This document shows, in pieces, positions 16,927 to 24,564 of a DNA stretch of 36,462 nucleotides. The position numbers were made by a program, and so were the translations under genes. The DNA is from an uncultured Clostridia bacterium (GTDB lineage Bacteria; Bacillota; Clostridia; Oscillospirales; Acutalibacteraceae). Where the stretch lies: the NCBI GenBank assembly GCA_947589575.1, contig CANQBM010000014.1, positions 1-36,462 of the forward strand, given 5' to 3'. The notes beneath the pieces are model-generated. The model saw only the letters and a list, made by a program, of their open reading frames with translations, made no database searches and was not told the origin of the DNA. How positions within the stretch are numbered: position 1 is the first letter of the stretch; each line of letters begins with the position of its first letter.

Positions 16927-17955
16927 GTGCAAAGAGAAATTACAGAAAAATGTCCGCTTCTTGACAACAGCGGAAGCGTTATGAATCCCGGTTGGTGCAG
17001 GCGTAATCTGTATGATTATAACATTGAAAAACATTCCGTAAGTATTATGAGGCTTAAGGAATGGGATTTTTACCAGATAAGCAACGGTGAAATTATGGTG
17101 CAGATTAATTTTTTTAATATCTCGCTTGCTACCTGCGCGACTTTCGGTTTTGTGGATTTGAAAACAGGCAGAAAATTTGATACGATGAGCGTACAGCTTT
17201 TTACTCCGCACAAAAACAGATTGAATAAAAACGGCGACCGTGAAAATTATCTGTACTACAAGCGCGGTAAAACCACAATTGAATTTGATGTTACCGAGGA
17301 GAGACACCGGCTGAAATTTGAGGGCGTTTGCAAGGGAAAGAAAGTATCCGCAGATTTTACATGCGAAAGATTACCTAATCACGAAAGCATAACAATAGCA
17401 ATACCTTTTAAAGAAAAAGGACATTTTTTCTATACAAATAAAATCAACTGCCTTTCTACCGAAGGTAGTGTTCGGTACGGCGATGAAAGATTTGAATTTT
17501 CAAAGGAAAATACATATACTGTTCTCGACTGGGGCAGGGGAATATGGCCCTATAAAAATATGTGGTACTGGGCAAACGGCACTGCAAAAACAGACGGTAA
17601 AATCTTCGGCTTTGAGCTGACATGGGGCTTTGGCGATACATCGAACGCGAGTGAAACCGCTTTATTTTATGACGGTGTTTGCCATAAAATAAGCAATGTT
17701 CACCTTGAAAATGACCCTGAAATTAACAATCGGTGGATGGACGAATGGCATTTTATAAGCGATGACGGAAGGCTTGATTTGACGATGAAGCCGTTTTATG
17801 ACAATTATTCAAATATGATGCCGTTAAATCTTTTGGGTATGAGGACGCATCAGGTGCACGGCTTGTGGAACGGCGCTGTTATTCTTGATAACGGTACGAA
17901 ACTTAAAATTGAAAATATGTACGCATTTTGCGAAAAGGTTTATAACAAGTGGTAA
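16927..17955 (+). CDS. DUF2804 family protein
   Basis: A 342-residue soluble protein of the DUF2804 group, recognised by the N-terminal PLLDNSG ... NPGWCRRNL, the centre TVLDWGRGIWPYKNMWYWANG and HQVHGLWNG near the end. The function is not established. The fold is probably a beta-rich barrel related to lipid- or hydroxylase-like proteins, but that is weak. The start is a GTG with GAGGTGAGGG before it. Single gene, closed by a bidirectional terminator. Confidence 0.8.
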   Translation: MQREITEKCPLLDNSGSVMNPGWCRRNLYDYNIEKHSVSIMRLKEWDFYQISNGEIMVQINFFNISLATCATFGFVDLKTGRKFDTMSVQLFTPHKNRLNKNGDRENYLYYKRGKTTIEFDVTEERHRLKFEGVCKGKKVSADFTCERLPNHESITIAIPFKEKGHFFYTNKINCLSTEGSVRYGDERFEFSKENTYTVLDWGRGIWPYKNMWYWANGTAKTDGKIFGFELTWGFGDTSNASETALFYDGVCHKISNVHLENDPEINNRWMDEWHFISDDGRLDLTMKPFYDNYSNMMPLNLLGMRTHQVHGLWNGAVILDNGTKLKIENMYAFCEKVYNKW

Positions 17956-17964
17956 AAGAAAACT

Positions 17965-18007
17965 AAAAACTCATAGAACCATCTTTTGATGATTCTATGA
18001 GTTTTTT
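17965..18007. terminator. Bidirectional terminator
   Basis: AAAAACTCATAGAA and TTCTATGAGTTTTT form a 14-bp stem with A-run and T-run ends, between convergent genes. Confidence 0.85.
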
Positions 18008-18009
18008 AC

Positions 18010-19059
18010 TTAGATAAATACTGTTATAACGTATCCCGCATAACCCGCGAGCATCAGTATGCCCTGCCATCTTCTGAATTTCTGCGTTATTATTGCAGGG
18101 AATACGGCTATCGCGATTGCCGCAAGGCAGACAACCATATCAATTGTAACCGATGACGCGGAAACCGCTAACGCGCCCGTGCCTTTTCCCATTGAAACGA
18201 AGGAGCATATCGGCAGGATAAGCGTGAGGTCAATTATATTTGCGCCTAAAATATTTCCTACTGAAAGCGCTCCGACCTTTTTCCGCAGAGCTGTTATTGT
18301 CGTTACAAGCTCGGGAAGCGATGTTCCTATTGCAATAGCGATAACGCTGATAACTCTTTGCGGTATTCCGAGATTCTGGGCAATCAATGTGCCGTAGTCA
18401 ACGAGCAGGTCGGCTCCTATTACGATGCCCGCAGCGCCGAGGATAAAGGTAATAATATTTTTTATCCAGTCGCCTTTTCCCGCGCTTTCCTTTGTGGGTA
18501 TTATACCGTCCTCCTCCTGAAGTCCTATACTGTGAGGAGCAGGTTCAATCTGCGTTTGCTCTCTTTTCATTGAAATAAAGTTTTCTATAAAAAATGTAAT
18601 AAAAATAATGATAAGAACACACAGTCCGATTGTTGAAAGCGAATAGTAATCGTTAGTTTCACCCTCAAAAGTAAGAGAGCGTTTTGCGGTAAATATACAG
18701 CCGAGCACGAGAGCGGCGGAGGCAAAAAACATCATAAGCGCTTTTGGAGTAAATTCCCTGCGCTTGACCGCGAACGGCATACATACTATGAATATTCCCA
18801 TAATCATAGCTGTGTTAGCAGTTACAGAGCCTATTGCATTTCCCGCAGCCATATCAACATTTCCCTTTGCGGTAGCCTGTATGCTTACTATCATCTCGGG
18901 TAATGTTGTCGCGATAGATACGATTGTTGCGCCGATTACGAATTTCGGCACACCGAGCACCTCGGCAATCCAGCTTGCGCTGTCAACAAACCAGTCTCCT
19001 CCCTTGATTATAAGAACGAGACCTACAACAAACAGAACATACATCATAACAGTTTCCAT
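18010..19059 (-). CDS. CaCA-family sodium/calcium exchanger (YrbG type)
   Basis: A 349-residue protein with two homologous halves of about five membrane segments each. The alpha repeats that form the ion site are AAGNAIGSVTANTAMIMG in the first half and SVGNILGANIIDLTLILP in the second; the matching GATIVSIATTLPE and AIAIGTSLPELVTT helices are also present. It should exchange cations such as Na+ or H+ for Ca2+ across the cell membrane. A hydrophilic loop of about 30 residues sits between the halves. AAAGGTGG is upstream of the ATG. Confidence 0.92.
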   Translation of the reverse strand: METVMMYVLFVVGLVLIIKGGDWFVDSASWIAEVLGVPKFVIGATIVSIATTLPEMIVSIQATAKGNVDMAAGNAIGSVTANTAMIMGIFIVCMPFAVKRREFTPKALMMFFASAALVLGCIFTAKRSLTFEGETNDYYSLSTIGLCVLIIIFITFFIENFISMKREQTQIEPAPHSIGLQEEDGIIPTKESAGKGDWIKNIITFILGAAGIVIGADLLVDYGTLIAQNLGIPQRVISVIAIAIGTSLPELVTTITALRKKVGALSVGNILGANIIDLTLILPICSFVSMGKGTGALAVSASSVTIDMVVCLAAIAIAVFPAIITQKFRRWQGILMLAGYAGYVITVFI

Positions 19060-19172
19060 TTTTAACCACCTTTTTAATTATTTATTCCCGTGATTTTGCG
19101 ATACAAAATTGATATTGTGTAAATAATAAAAATATGATACAATATTTAAAATTAATTTAAGGAAGTGAAGTT

Positions 19173-20381
19173 TTGACGGATAATAAAAAGAACAAACTTT
19201 GGATATTAGCGCCGGTTATTCTTGCGGTTACTGTTTTAATAGCATTCGCAATAAGCGGCAATATTACTAAAAAATCCGATGAAAAGTCTCCGACCGCAAC
19301 AACCGCCGTGTCGGTTGCAAATGAAGATGAAACAACCGCTCAAAAGAAAGCTGAAAACTCAAAGGTGACTCTTATTGCGGTAGGCGATAATCTTATTCAC
19401 AACACGCTTATTTCCGCCGGTGAGCAGGAAGACGGGACGCTTGATTACACTTCATTATATGCAAACATTAAGCCGGATATTGAAAAAGCCGATATAGCTG
19501 TAATTGACCAGGAAACGATTTTGGGAGGAGAATCCTTTGAATATACGGGGTATCCGATTTTTAATTCTCCGTGGGAAGTAGGCGACGCCGCTATTGACGC
19601 GGGTTTTGATGTTTTTAACTGCGCAACCAATCACACAATGGACAAGGGCTGGGCAGGCATTGAAAAGGAAATTGAATTTTTCTCCGGTAAAAGCAATGTT
19701 GTTCATCTCGGCGTTAACGCAGATGAAACGGCTTATAAAAAAATAACCTATTACGAAAAGAACGGTATAACCTTTTCACTATTAAATTATACCTACGGAA
19801 CAAACGGTATTCCGCTTCCCGATGATAAGCCTTGGTGCGTAAATCTGCTTGACAAGGAAAAAGTTACTGCGGATATTAAGGAAGCGAGAAAGTATTCCGA
19901 TGTTGTAATAGTATTCCCCCACTGGGGAACTGAAAACAGCCATGATGTGTCGGACTATCAAAGGGAATATACAAAGCTGTTTTCTGATTTGGGTGTCGAT
20001 ATTGTTATAGGATGCCACCCTCACGTTCTTCAGCCTATTGAGTGGGTGACAAATGAAACGACAGGTAAAAAAATGATTGTTTATTATTCACTCGGTAACT
20101 TTATTTCGCATCAGATTGAGCTTGACCAGCTTTGCGGAGGTATTGCCCAGCTTACGATTGAAAAGAAAGACGGTAATATTGAAATTTCAAGCGCTAAGCT
20201 TGTTCCGATAGTCTGTCATTATAACAGGGGGGATAACGGCAAATTCAAGTTTGATGTCTACAAGCTCGGGGATTATACAAATGAACTTGCCTCAACTCAT
20301 GTACAGACCGGCGGTACGGTTGAATATTATACCGATTTGGTAAATAAGGTTATTGATAAGCAGTTCATAAGTTTGAAATAG
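19173..20381 (+). CDS. CapA-family metallophosphatase-like lipid/surface protein
   Basis: A 402-residue protein: an N-terminal membrane anchor at about 9-27, a Thr/Ala-rich linker, then a CapA (PGA_cap) domain. The metal-site motifs visible are VGDNLIH, IDQETIL, NCATNHTMDKG, FPHWGTE, GCHPHVLQ and YSLGNF. CapA proteins are tied to poly-gamma-glutamate capsule synthesis, but many single-gene members have unknown roles, and no capB or capC is here. The start is TTG with GGAAGTGA upstream. It lies alone between divergent and nitrogen genes. Confidence 0.85.
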   Translation: MTDNKKNKLWILAPVILAVTVLIAFAISGNITKKSDEKSPTATTAVSVANEDETTAQKKAENSKVTLIAVGDNLIHNTLISAGEQEDGTLDYTSLYANIKPDIEKADIAVIDQETILGGESFEYTGYPIFNSPWEVGDAAIDAGFDVFNCATNHTMDKGWAGIEKEIEFFSGKSNVVHLGVNADETAYKKITYYEKNGITFSLLNYTYGTNGIPLPDDKPWCVNLLDKEKVTADIKEARKYSDVVIVFPHWGTENSHDVSDYQREYTKLFSDLGVDIVIGCHPHVLQPIEWVTNETTGKKMIVYYSLGNFISHQIELDQLCGGIAQLTIEKKDGNIEISSAKLVPIVCHYNRGDNGKFKFDVYKLGDYTNELASTHVQTGGTVEYYTDLVNKVIDKQFISLK

Positions 20382-20477
20382 AGTGTAGCATAGATATTGT
20401 TATATGTCAATGTTGCACAAAAATATTTAACCTTTTTTTATACACTCAATTATAATTAACAAACTTGACTGAAAAAG

Positions 20478-20507
20478 TTGACAAACGGCGATACTGTCAA
20501 GTATAAT
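20478..20507 (+). promoter_or_regulatory. glnA promoter
   Basis: TTGACA at 20478-20483 and TATAAT at 20502-20507, 18 bases apart: both perfect consensus boxes. Transcription should start near 20514, only about 12 bases before a terminator hairpin. Confidence 0.8.
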
Positions 20508-20525
20508 GTCATTGTAGTAAGAACA

Positions 20526-20561
20526 AGGGCGTTCCGCTTAGGTGGGATGCCCTCTTTTTTT
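20526..20561 (+). terminator. Intrinsic terminator in the glnA leader
   Basis: A 12-bp stem from AGGGCGTTCCGC to GTGGGATGCCCT (with G-U pairs) and a UUAG loop, followed by C and seven T. It lies between the glnA promoter and the gene, so most transcripts would stop after about 45 bases unless antitermination occurs. The amtB leader has a look-alike at 22462-22494. Confidence 0.75.
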
Positions 20562-20608
20562 ATTGCAATAATAAAAAAGAAAAATATTTTAAGAGAGGAG
20601 TATTTACT

Positions 20609-21961
20609 ATGAGTAAGTACACAAAGGAAGACATACTTAGGAGCGCGGAAGAAAATTGCGTAGAATTTATCAGACTTCAGTTTACAGACGTTTTCGGTAT
20701 AATGAAAAACGTTTCCATTACAAGCTCCCAGCTTGAAAAAGCGCTTGATAACGAGTGTATGTTTGATGGTTCGTCTATCGACGGTTTTGTTCGTATTGAC
20801 GAGTCGGATATGTATCTTCACCCCGATTATGACACATGGACGATTTTCCCTTGGAGAAAGCACCAGAATACCCAGACAGCCCGTCTTATCTGCTCGGTAT
20901 ACTGCGCTGACAATAAGACTCCGTTTCTCGGTGACCCGAGAAATGTGCTTCAGAAAGTTGTTGATGAAGCAGCCGAAATGGGTTACACCTTTAACGTAGG
21001 TCCTGAGTGCGAATTCTTCCTCTTTAAGCTTGACGAGGAGGGCAACCCGACAACAATCACAGGTGACGAGGGCGGTTATTTTGACCTTAACCCTATTGAC
21101 CACGGTGAAAATTGTCGTCGTGACATTTGCCTTGCTCTTGAGGAAATGGGTTATACTATTGAAGCATCACACCATGAGGTTGCCGAGGGTCAGCACGAAA
21201 TCGACTTTAAGTTTGACGAGGTTATGACAACCGCTGACCGTGTAATGACATTTAAGCACGTTGTTAAGACATATGCAACAAAGCACGGCCTTCACGCAAC
21301 ATTTATGCCAAAGCCTATTTACGGTATTAACGGTTCAGGTATGCACACTAATATGTCGCTTATGACAAAGGATGCCGACGGTAAAACCGTAAACGCGTTC
21401 TATGACCCCGAAAGTCCTGACGGACTCAGCAAAATCGCACATAACTTTATTGCAGGTATCTTGGCTCATGTGAAAGGTCTTGCGGTATATTCAAATCCGA
21501 CAGTAAACTCTTACAAGCGACTTGTTCCGGGTTATGAGGCTCCGACATACATTGTTTGGTCAGCGTCCAACCGTTCATGTCTTGTACGTATTCCGGCAGC
21601 GCGCGGAATGGGTACTCGTGTAGAACTCCGCTGTCCTGACCCTGCTTGTAACCCGTATCTTGAAATGGCGCTTTGCCTTGCGGCAGGTCTTGACGGAATA
21701 AAGAAGGGTATGGAGCCTGCTCCCGCAGTTGATTACAACGTATTTGAGCTTTCTGATGCGGAGCTTGCAGAAAGAGGAATCGATTGTCTTCCCGGCTCAC
21801 TTGAAGAGGCTATTAAAGCATCGGAGGCTGATCCGTTTATTAAGGAAACAGTCGGCGAACACGTATTTAACGCTTACACCGAAGGCAAGAAAAACGAATG
21901 GGATGATTACCGCACAAAGGTTTCACAGTGGGAGATTGACGAGTATATTATCAGATATTGA
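20609..21961 (+). CDS. glnA: Glutamine synthetase type I
   Basis: A 450-residue GSI that makes glutamine from glutamate, ammonia and ATP. Visible active-site regions are [16 protein letters not shown] (including the Arg used for feedback inhibition in Bacillus-type enzymes), [47 protein letters not shown] and RIPAARG. The Tyr adenylylation site of the beta type (NLYDLP) is replaced by NVFELS, so this is a GSI-alpha enzyme controlled by feedback, not by adenylylation. GAGAGGAG precedes the ATG. Attenuation at the leader terminator is likely. It is the first gene of the nitrogen block. Confidence 0.97.
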   Translation: MSKYTKEDILRSAEENCVEFIRLQFTDVFGIMKNVSITSSQLEKALDNECMFDGSSIDGFVRIDESDMYLHPDYDTWTIFPWRKHQNTQTARLICSVYCADNKTPFLGDPRNVLQKVVDEAAEMGYTFNVGPECEFFLFKLDEEGNPTTITGDEGGYFDLNPIDHGENCRRDICLALEEMGYTIEASHHEVAEGQHEIDFKFDEVMTTADRVMTFKHVVKTYATKHGLHATFMPKPIYGINGSGMHTNMSLMTKDADGKTVNAFYDPESPDGLSKIAHNFIAGILAHVKGLAVYSNPTVNSYKRLVPGYEAPTYIVWSASNRSCLVRIPAARGMGTRVELRCPDPACNPYLEMALCLAAGLDGIKKGMEPAPAVDYNVFELSDAELAERGIDCLPGSLEEAIKASEADPFIKETVGEHVFNAYTEGKKNEWDDYRTKVSQWEIDEYIIRY

Positions 21962-21966
21962 TATAT

Positions 21967-22384
21967 GGCGAGTGGTCGTAAACGAGAATTACTGAACTGT
22001 GTTTATTTATTGATTAATGTTTTTAGTTGAAATAAAAGATTAAATCTTTTTTGTGTATGGTGAGCGGTCGTAAACGAGATTCAGTTGCGGTACAACTGTC
22101 TTTTAAATTTATTCTTTTGCAATATGGATTGTAAACAGTATTTATAGATATACTGTTTAGGTCGTAAACGAGATTCAGTTGCGGTACAACTGTCTTTTAA
22201 ATTTATTCTTTTGCAATATGGATTGTAAACAGTATTTATAGATATACTGTTTAGGTCGTAAACGAGATTCAGTTGCGGTACCCAAAATTTCATTCGTGCA
22301 AACAAATATTTGCCCTCTGAAATTTTGACCGCTGCCAGCTCTTTTTACTCCCTTTATCTCGCACTGCGAGCGGTCGTAAACGAG
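21967..22384 (+). repeat. Five-copy motif array between glnA and amtB
   Basis: GGTCGTAAACGAG occurs at 21974-21986, 22066-22078, 22160-22172, 22254-22266 and 22372-22384. Its centre TCGTAAACGA is a 4-bp dyad around AA. Copies 1, 2 and 5 share an extended form, GYGAGY before the core. Spacing is 92, 94, 94 and 118 bases. Between copy 3-4 and copy 5 lies a 10-bp inverted repeat (CAAAATTTCA at 22283-22292 with TGAAATTTTG at 22318-22327), and CTCGCACTGCGAG (22358-22370) abuts copy 5. No supported gene lies in the 588 bases between glnA and amtB. Confidence 0.9.
22066..22281 (+). repeat. 94-bp perfect tandem repeat (2.3 copies)
   Basis: Unit 1 is 22066-22159, unit 2 is 22160-22253, identical at every base. 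A third copy keeps only 28 bases (22254-22281). Each unit begins with the 13-bp motif, then a hairpin CAGTTG-CGGTA-CAACTG (22082-22098 in unit 1) and a second one, TAAACAGTAT with ATACTGTTTA (22132-22159). Perfect identity points to recent duplication. Confidence 0.95.
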
Positions 22385-22394
22385 CCCTCTCTTT

Positions 22395-22444
22395 GATGGC
22401 GCAAGCCATCTTTTATCAGCGTCTGCAATTAGACGCAGGCGCTG
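22395..22444 (+). promoter_or_regulatory. Two hairpins in the amtB leader
   Basis: GATGGC-GCAA-GCCATC (22395-22410) is a 6-bp stem with a GNRA loop. CAGCGTCTGC with GCAGGCGCTG (22417-22444) follows; it can also fold as GCGTCT with AGACGC around GCAATT. Both stand just ahead of the terminator at 22462, an order seen in antitermination leaders. Confidence 0.45.
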
Positions 22445-22461
22445 ATTTATTCAGGCACAAT

Positions 22462-22494
22462 GGGGTGTCCGTAGTAATACGGGCGCCCCTTTTT
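22462..22494 (+). terminator. Intrinsic terminator in the amtB leader
   Basis: A 12-bp stem (GGGGTGTCCGTA with TACGGGCGCCCC) and a GUAA loop followed by five T, about 55 bases before amtB. It resembles the glnA leader terminator in length, in the ACAA just before the stem and in the GGGYGTYCCG arm. It could end glnA readthrough or act as an attenuator. Confidence 0.7.
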
Positions 22495-22549
22495 ATATTT
22501 TTTCTGTTATTATGATTCTATAATTATAAAATATGGAGGAGGAATGAAT

Positions 22550-24298
22550 ATGACTATGGAATCAATTTTTGAAACCATCGACGGTACTGTTTTCGGCGTA
22601 TGGTTTCTAATCGGCGCTGTATTGGTGTTCTTTATGCAGTGCGGCTTTGCAATGGTTGAAAGCGGCTTTACCAGAGCAAAAAATGCCGGTAACATTATTA
22701 TGAAAAACCTTATGGATTTCTGTATCGGCACGGTAATGTTTATACTCATAGGTTATGCGCTTATGTGCGGCGAGGATTATATTGCCGGTTTTATAGGGCT
22801 GCCTAATATGGGTATCTTTACAAATTACAATGAATTCGACTGGTCTAACTTTGTATTCAATCTTGTATTTTGCGCAACGGCGGCGACGATTGTTTCCGGC
22901 GCTATGGCGGAAAGAACAAAATTTTCAGCCTACTGTATTTATTCAGCTATCATTTCGGCTGTTGTTTATCCCATTGAGGCAGGCTGGATTTGGAATCCGG
23001 ACGGCAACGGCTGGTTGCAGAAACTCGGCTTTCACGATTACGCAGGCTCCTGCGCAATTCATATGGTCGGCGGTATTGCCGCTCTTATCGGCGCAATCTT
23101 TCTCGGTCCGCGTATCGGCAAGTATGTCAAGGATAAAAAAACAGGAAAGAAAAAGGTTAAGGCTATACCGGGCCACTCGCTTACACTCGGTGCGCTCGGT
23201 GTATTTATTCTTTGGTTTGCATGGTACGGATTTAACGGTGCTGCGGCAACAGATGTCAGCACGCTTGCGTCTATCCTTCTTACAACAACAGTAGCTCCGG
23301 CAGTAGCGACTGTTACGACAATGATTTTCACATGGATAAAGGACGGCAAGCCTGATGTATCAATGTCGCTCAACGCTTCGCTCGCGGGTCTTGTTGCAAT
23401 CACAGCTCCCTGCGATGTAACTGATACGCTCGGCGCGGGAATTATCGGTCTTGTTTCAGGAATACTTGTAGTTGTTGTTGTTGAACTTCTTGATAAGAAA
23501 CTTCATATTGATGATCCTGTCGGTGCTGTTGCCGTTCATATGTCAAATGGTATTTGGGGTACAATCGCGGTAGGTCTTTTCGCAACGGAAAAGGCTCCCG
23601 GTTTTGCGGTTGCAGGTATTAAAGAGGGTTTGTTCTACGGCGGAGGTTTCAGCCAGCTTGGAATTCAGCTTATAGGCTTTGTTTCAGTTGCTGGCTGGGC
23701 AGTCGTTACAATGACAATCGCTTTCTTTATTCTTAAAAAGACAGTCGGTCTCAGGGTTTCAGAAGAAGAGGAAATTAAGGGTCTTGACTCAACGGAGCAT
23801 AATCTTCCGTCTGCATATGCGGATTTTATGCCTGCTGTAAGTTATGCAACGTCTTCATCAATCAAAGCGGCTGCTCCCGCAGCGTCGGTTGAAAAGGCAG
23901 TTCCTGTTGAAACATACACAACAAATACAGATGCTAAGCTTACTAAAGTCGTTATGATATTTAACCCTGCCAAGTTTGAGGAGATTAAAGAGTCAATGAA
24001 CTCAATCGGTATCACAGGCATGACAGTTACAAATGTAATGGGATGCGGTACTCAGAAGGGACATATTAAAAAATACCGCGGTGTTGAAATTGAGGAAATG
24101 AGTCTTAATCCAAAAATGAAACTTGAAATGGTAGTCTCCGCTGTTCCCGTGTCAAAGGTTATTGATACGGCGCGCAGTGTACTTTATACGGGCAACATAG
24201 GCGACGGTAAAATTTTTGTTTACGACGTTGATGATGTTGTTAAGGTGCGTACAGGCGAGCACGGCTATGACGCATTACAGGGTGAGGATGACGTTTGA
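22550..24298 (+). CDS. amtB: Ammonium channel fused to a PII signal domain
   Basis: Residues about 15-410 are an Amt channel with eleven membrane segments and the usual signatures (CGFAMVESGF, GAMAERTKFSAY, AGSCAIHMVGG, AVHMSNGIWG). An Ala/Pro linker leads to a complete PII domain of about 120 residues (TQKGHIKKYRG T-loop, YTGNIGDGKIFVYDV ligand loop). PII normally binds ATP, ADP and 2-oxoglutarate and plugs the channel; here it is covalently attached. The T-loop lacks the Tyr that is uridylylated in enterobacteria. I prefer the ATG at 22550, 7 bases after AGGAGG, over 22544, which is too close. 582 residues. Confidence 0.93.
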   Translation: MTMESIFETIDGTVFGVWFLIGAVLVFFMQCGFAMVESGFTRAKNAGNIIMKNLMDFCIGTVMFILIGYALMCGEDYIAGFIGLPNMGIFTNYNEFDWSNFVFNLVFCATAATIVSGAMAERTKFSAYCIYSAIISAVVYPIEAGWIWNPDGNGWLQKLGFHDYAGSCAIHMVGGIAALIGAIFLGPRIGKYVKDKKTGKKKVKAIPGHSLTLGALGVFILWFAWYGFNGAAATDVSTLASILLTTTVAPAVATVTTMIFTWIKDGKPDVSMSLNASLAGLVAITAPCDVTDTLGAGIIGLVSGILVVVVVELLDKKLHIDDPVGAVAVHMSNGIWGTIAVGLFATEKAPGFAVAGIKEGLFYGGGFSQLGIQLIGFVSVAGWAVVTMTIAFFILKKTVGLRVSEEEEIKGLDSTEHNLPSAYADFMPAVSYATSSSIKAAAPAASVEKAVPVETYTTNTDAKLTKVVMIFNPAKFEEIKESMNSIGITGMTVTNVMGCGTQKGHIKKYRGVEIEEMSLNPKMKLEMVVSAVPVSKVIDTARSVLYTGNIGDGKIFVYDVDDVVKVRTGEHGYDALQGEDDV

Positions 24299-24328
24299 TT
24301 AAACTATAAAGTAAATATTGTAAAAACA

Positions 24329-24355
24329 GGCTCTGATGTATTACACATCAGAGCC
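24329..24355. terminator. Hairpin after amtB
   Basis: GGCTCTGATGT and ACATCAGAGCC form an 11-bp stem. No real T-run follows on the plus strand, so termination strength is uncertain. The rest of the gap to 24564 is AT-rich and holds the next promoter. Confidence 0.55.
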
Positions 24356-24479
24356 GTGGTTTATAAATATACATATATATACATTCAAAATTGAATAAAT
24401 ATTTAAAAATTATGAAATTTTATGTTAAATTATACATAAATCCGCATAAAATGCTGACTATTTTCTATACTCATCATAA

Positions 24480-24509
24480 TTGACTATTAATATATATTTA
24501 GTGTAAAAT
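24480..24509 (+). promoter_or_regulatory. Candidate promoter of the glutamate synthase operon
   Basis: TTGACT at 24480-24485 and TAAAAT at 24504-24509, 18 bases apart, with TG just before the -10 box. The start codon is 56 bases downstream. Confidence 0.55.
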
Positions 24510-24564
24510 TTAATTAGTATTCAAAATATAATGTATTTGTATATTAATTTTAAGGAGAATTATT

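Noticed and set aside
16816-17307. Minus-strand 163-residue frame
   Set aside because: It runs opposite the DUF2804 gene and across the terminator at 16844-16878, with no ribosome site or recognisable motif.
20510-20608. Glutamine riboswitch in the glnA leader
   Set aside because: The leader has only a simple terminator hairpin; the conserved junction of glutamine aptamers is not visible, and there is too little room upstream of the stem.
20456-21103. 215-residue minus-strand frame opposite glnA
   Set aside because: It is a shadow of a highly conserved glnA and also reads through the glnA promoter and terminator.
22081-22305. Minus-strand 74-residue frame in the repeat region
   Set aside because: It only reads through the 94-bp tandem copies and repeats itself; no ribosome site.
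21967-22384. CRISPR array
   Set aside because: The repeated core is only 13 bases, spacing is 92-118 bases, and two of the intervening segments are identical. No cas genes are in the window.
21974-22384. Integron attC sites or diversity-generating repeats
   Set aside because: No integrase or reverse transcriptase is near, and the tandem units are identical with no adenine-directed changes.
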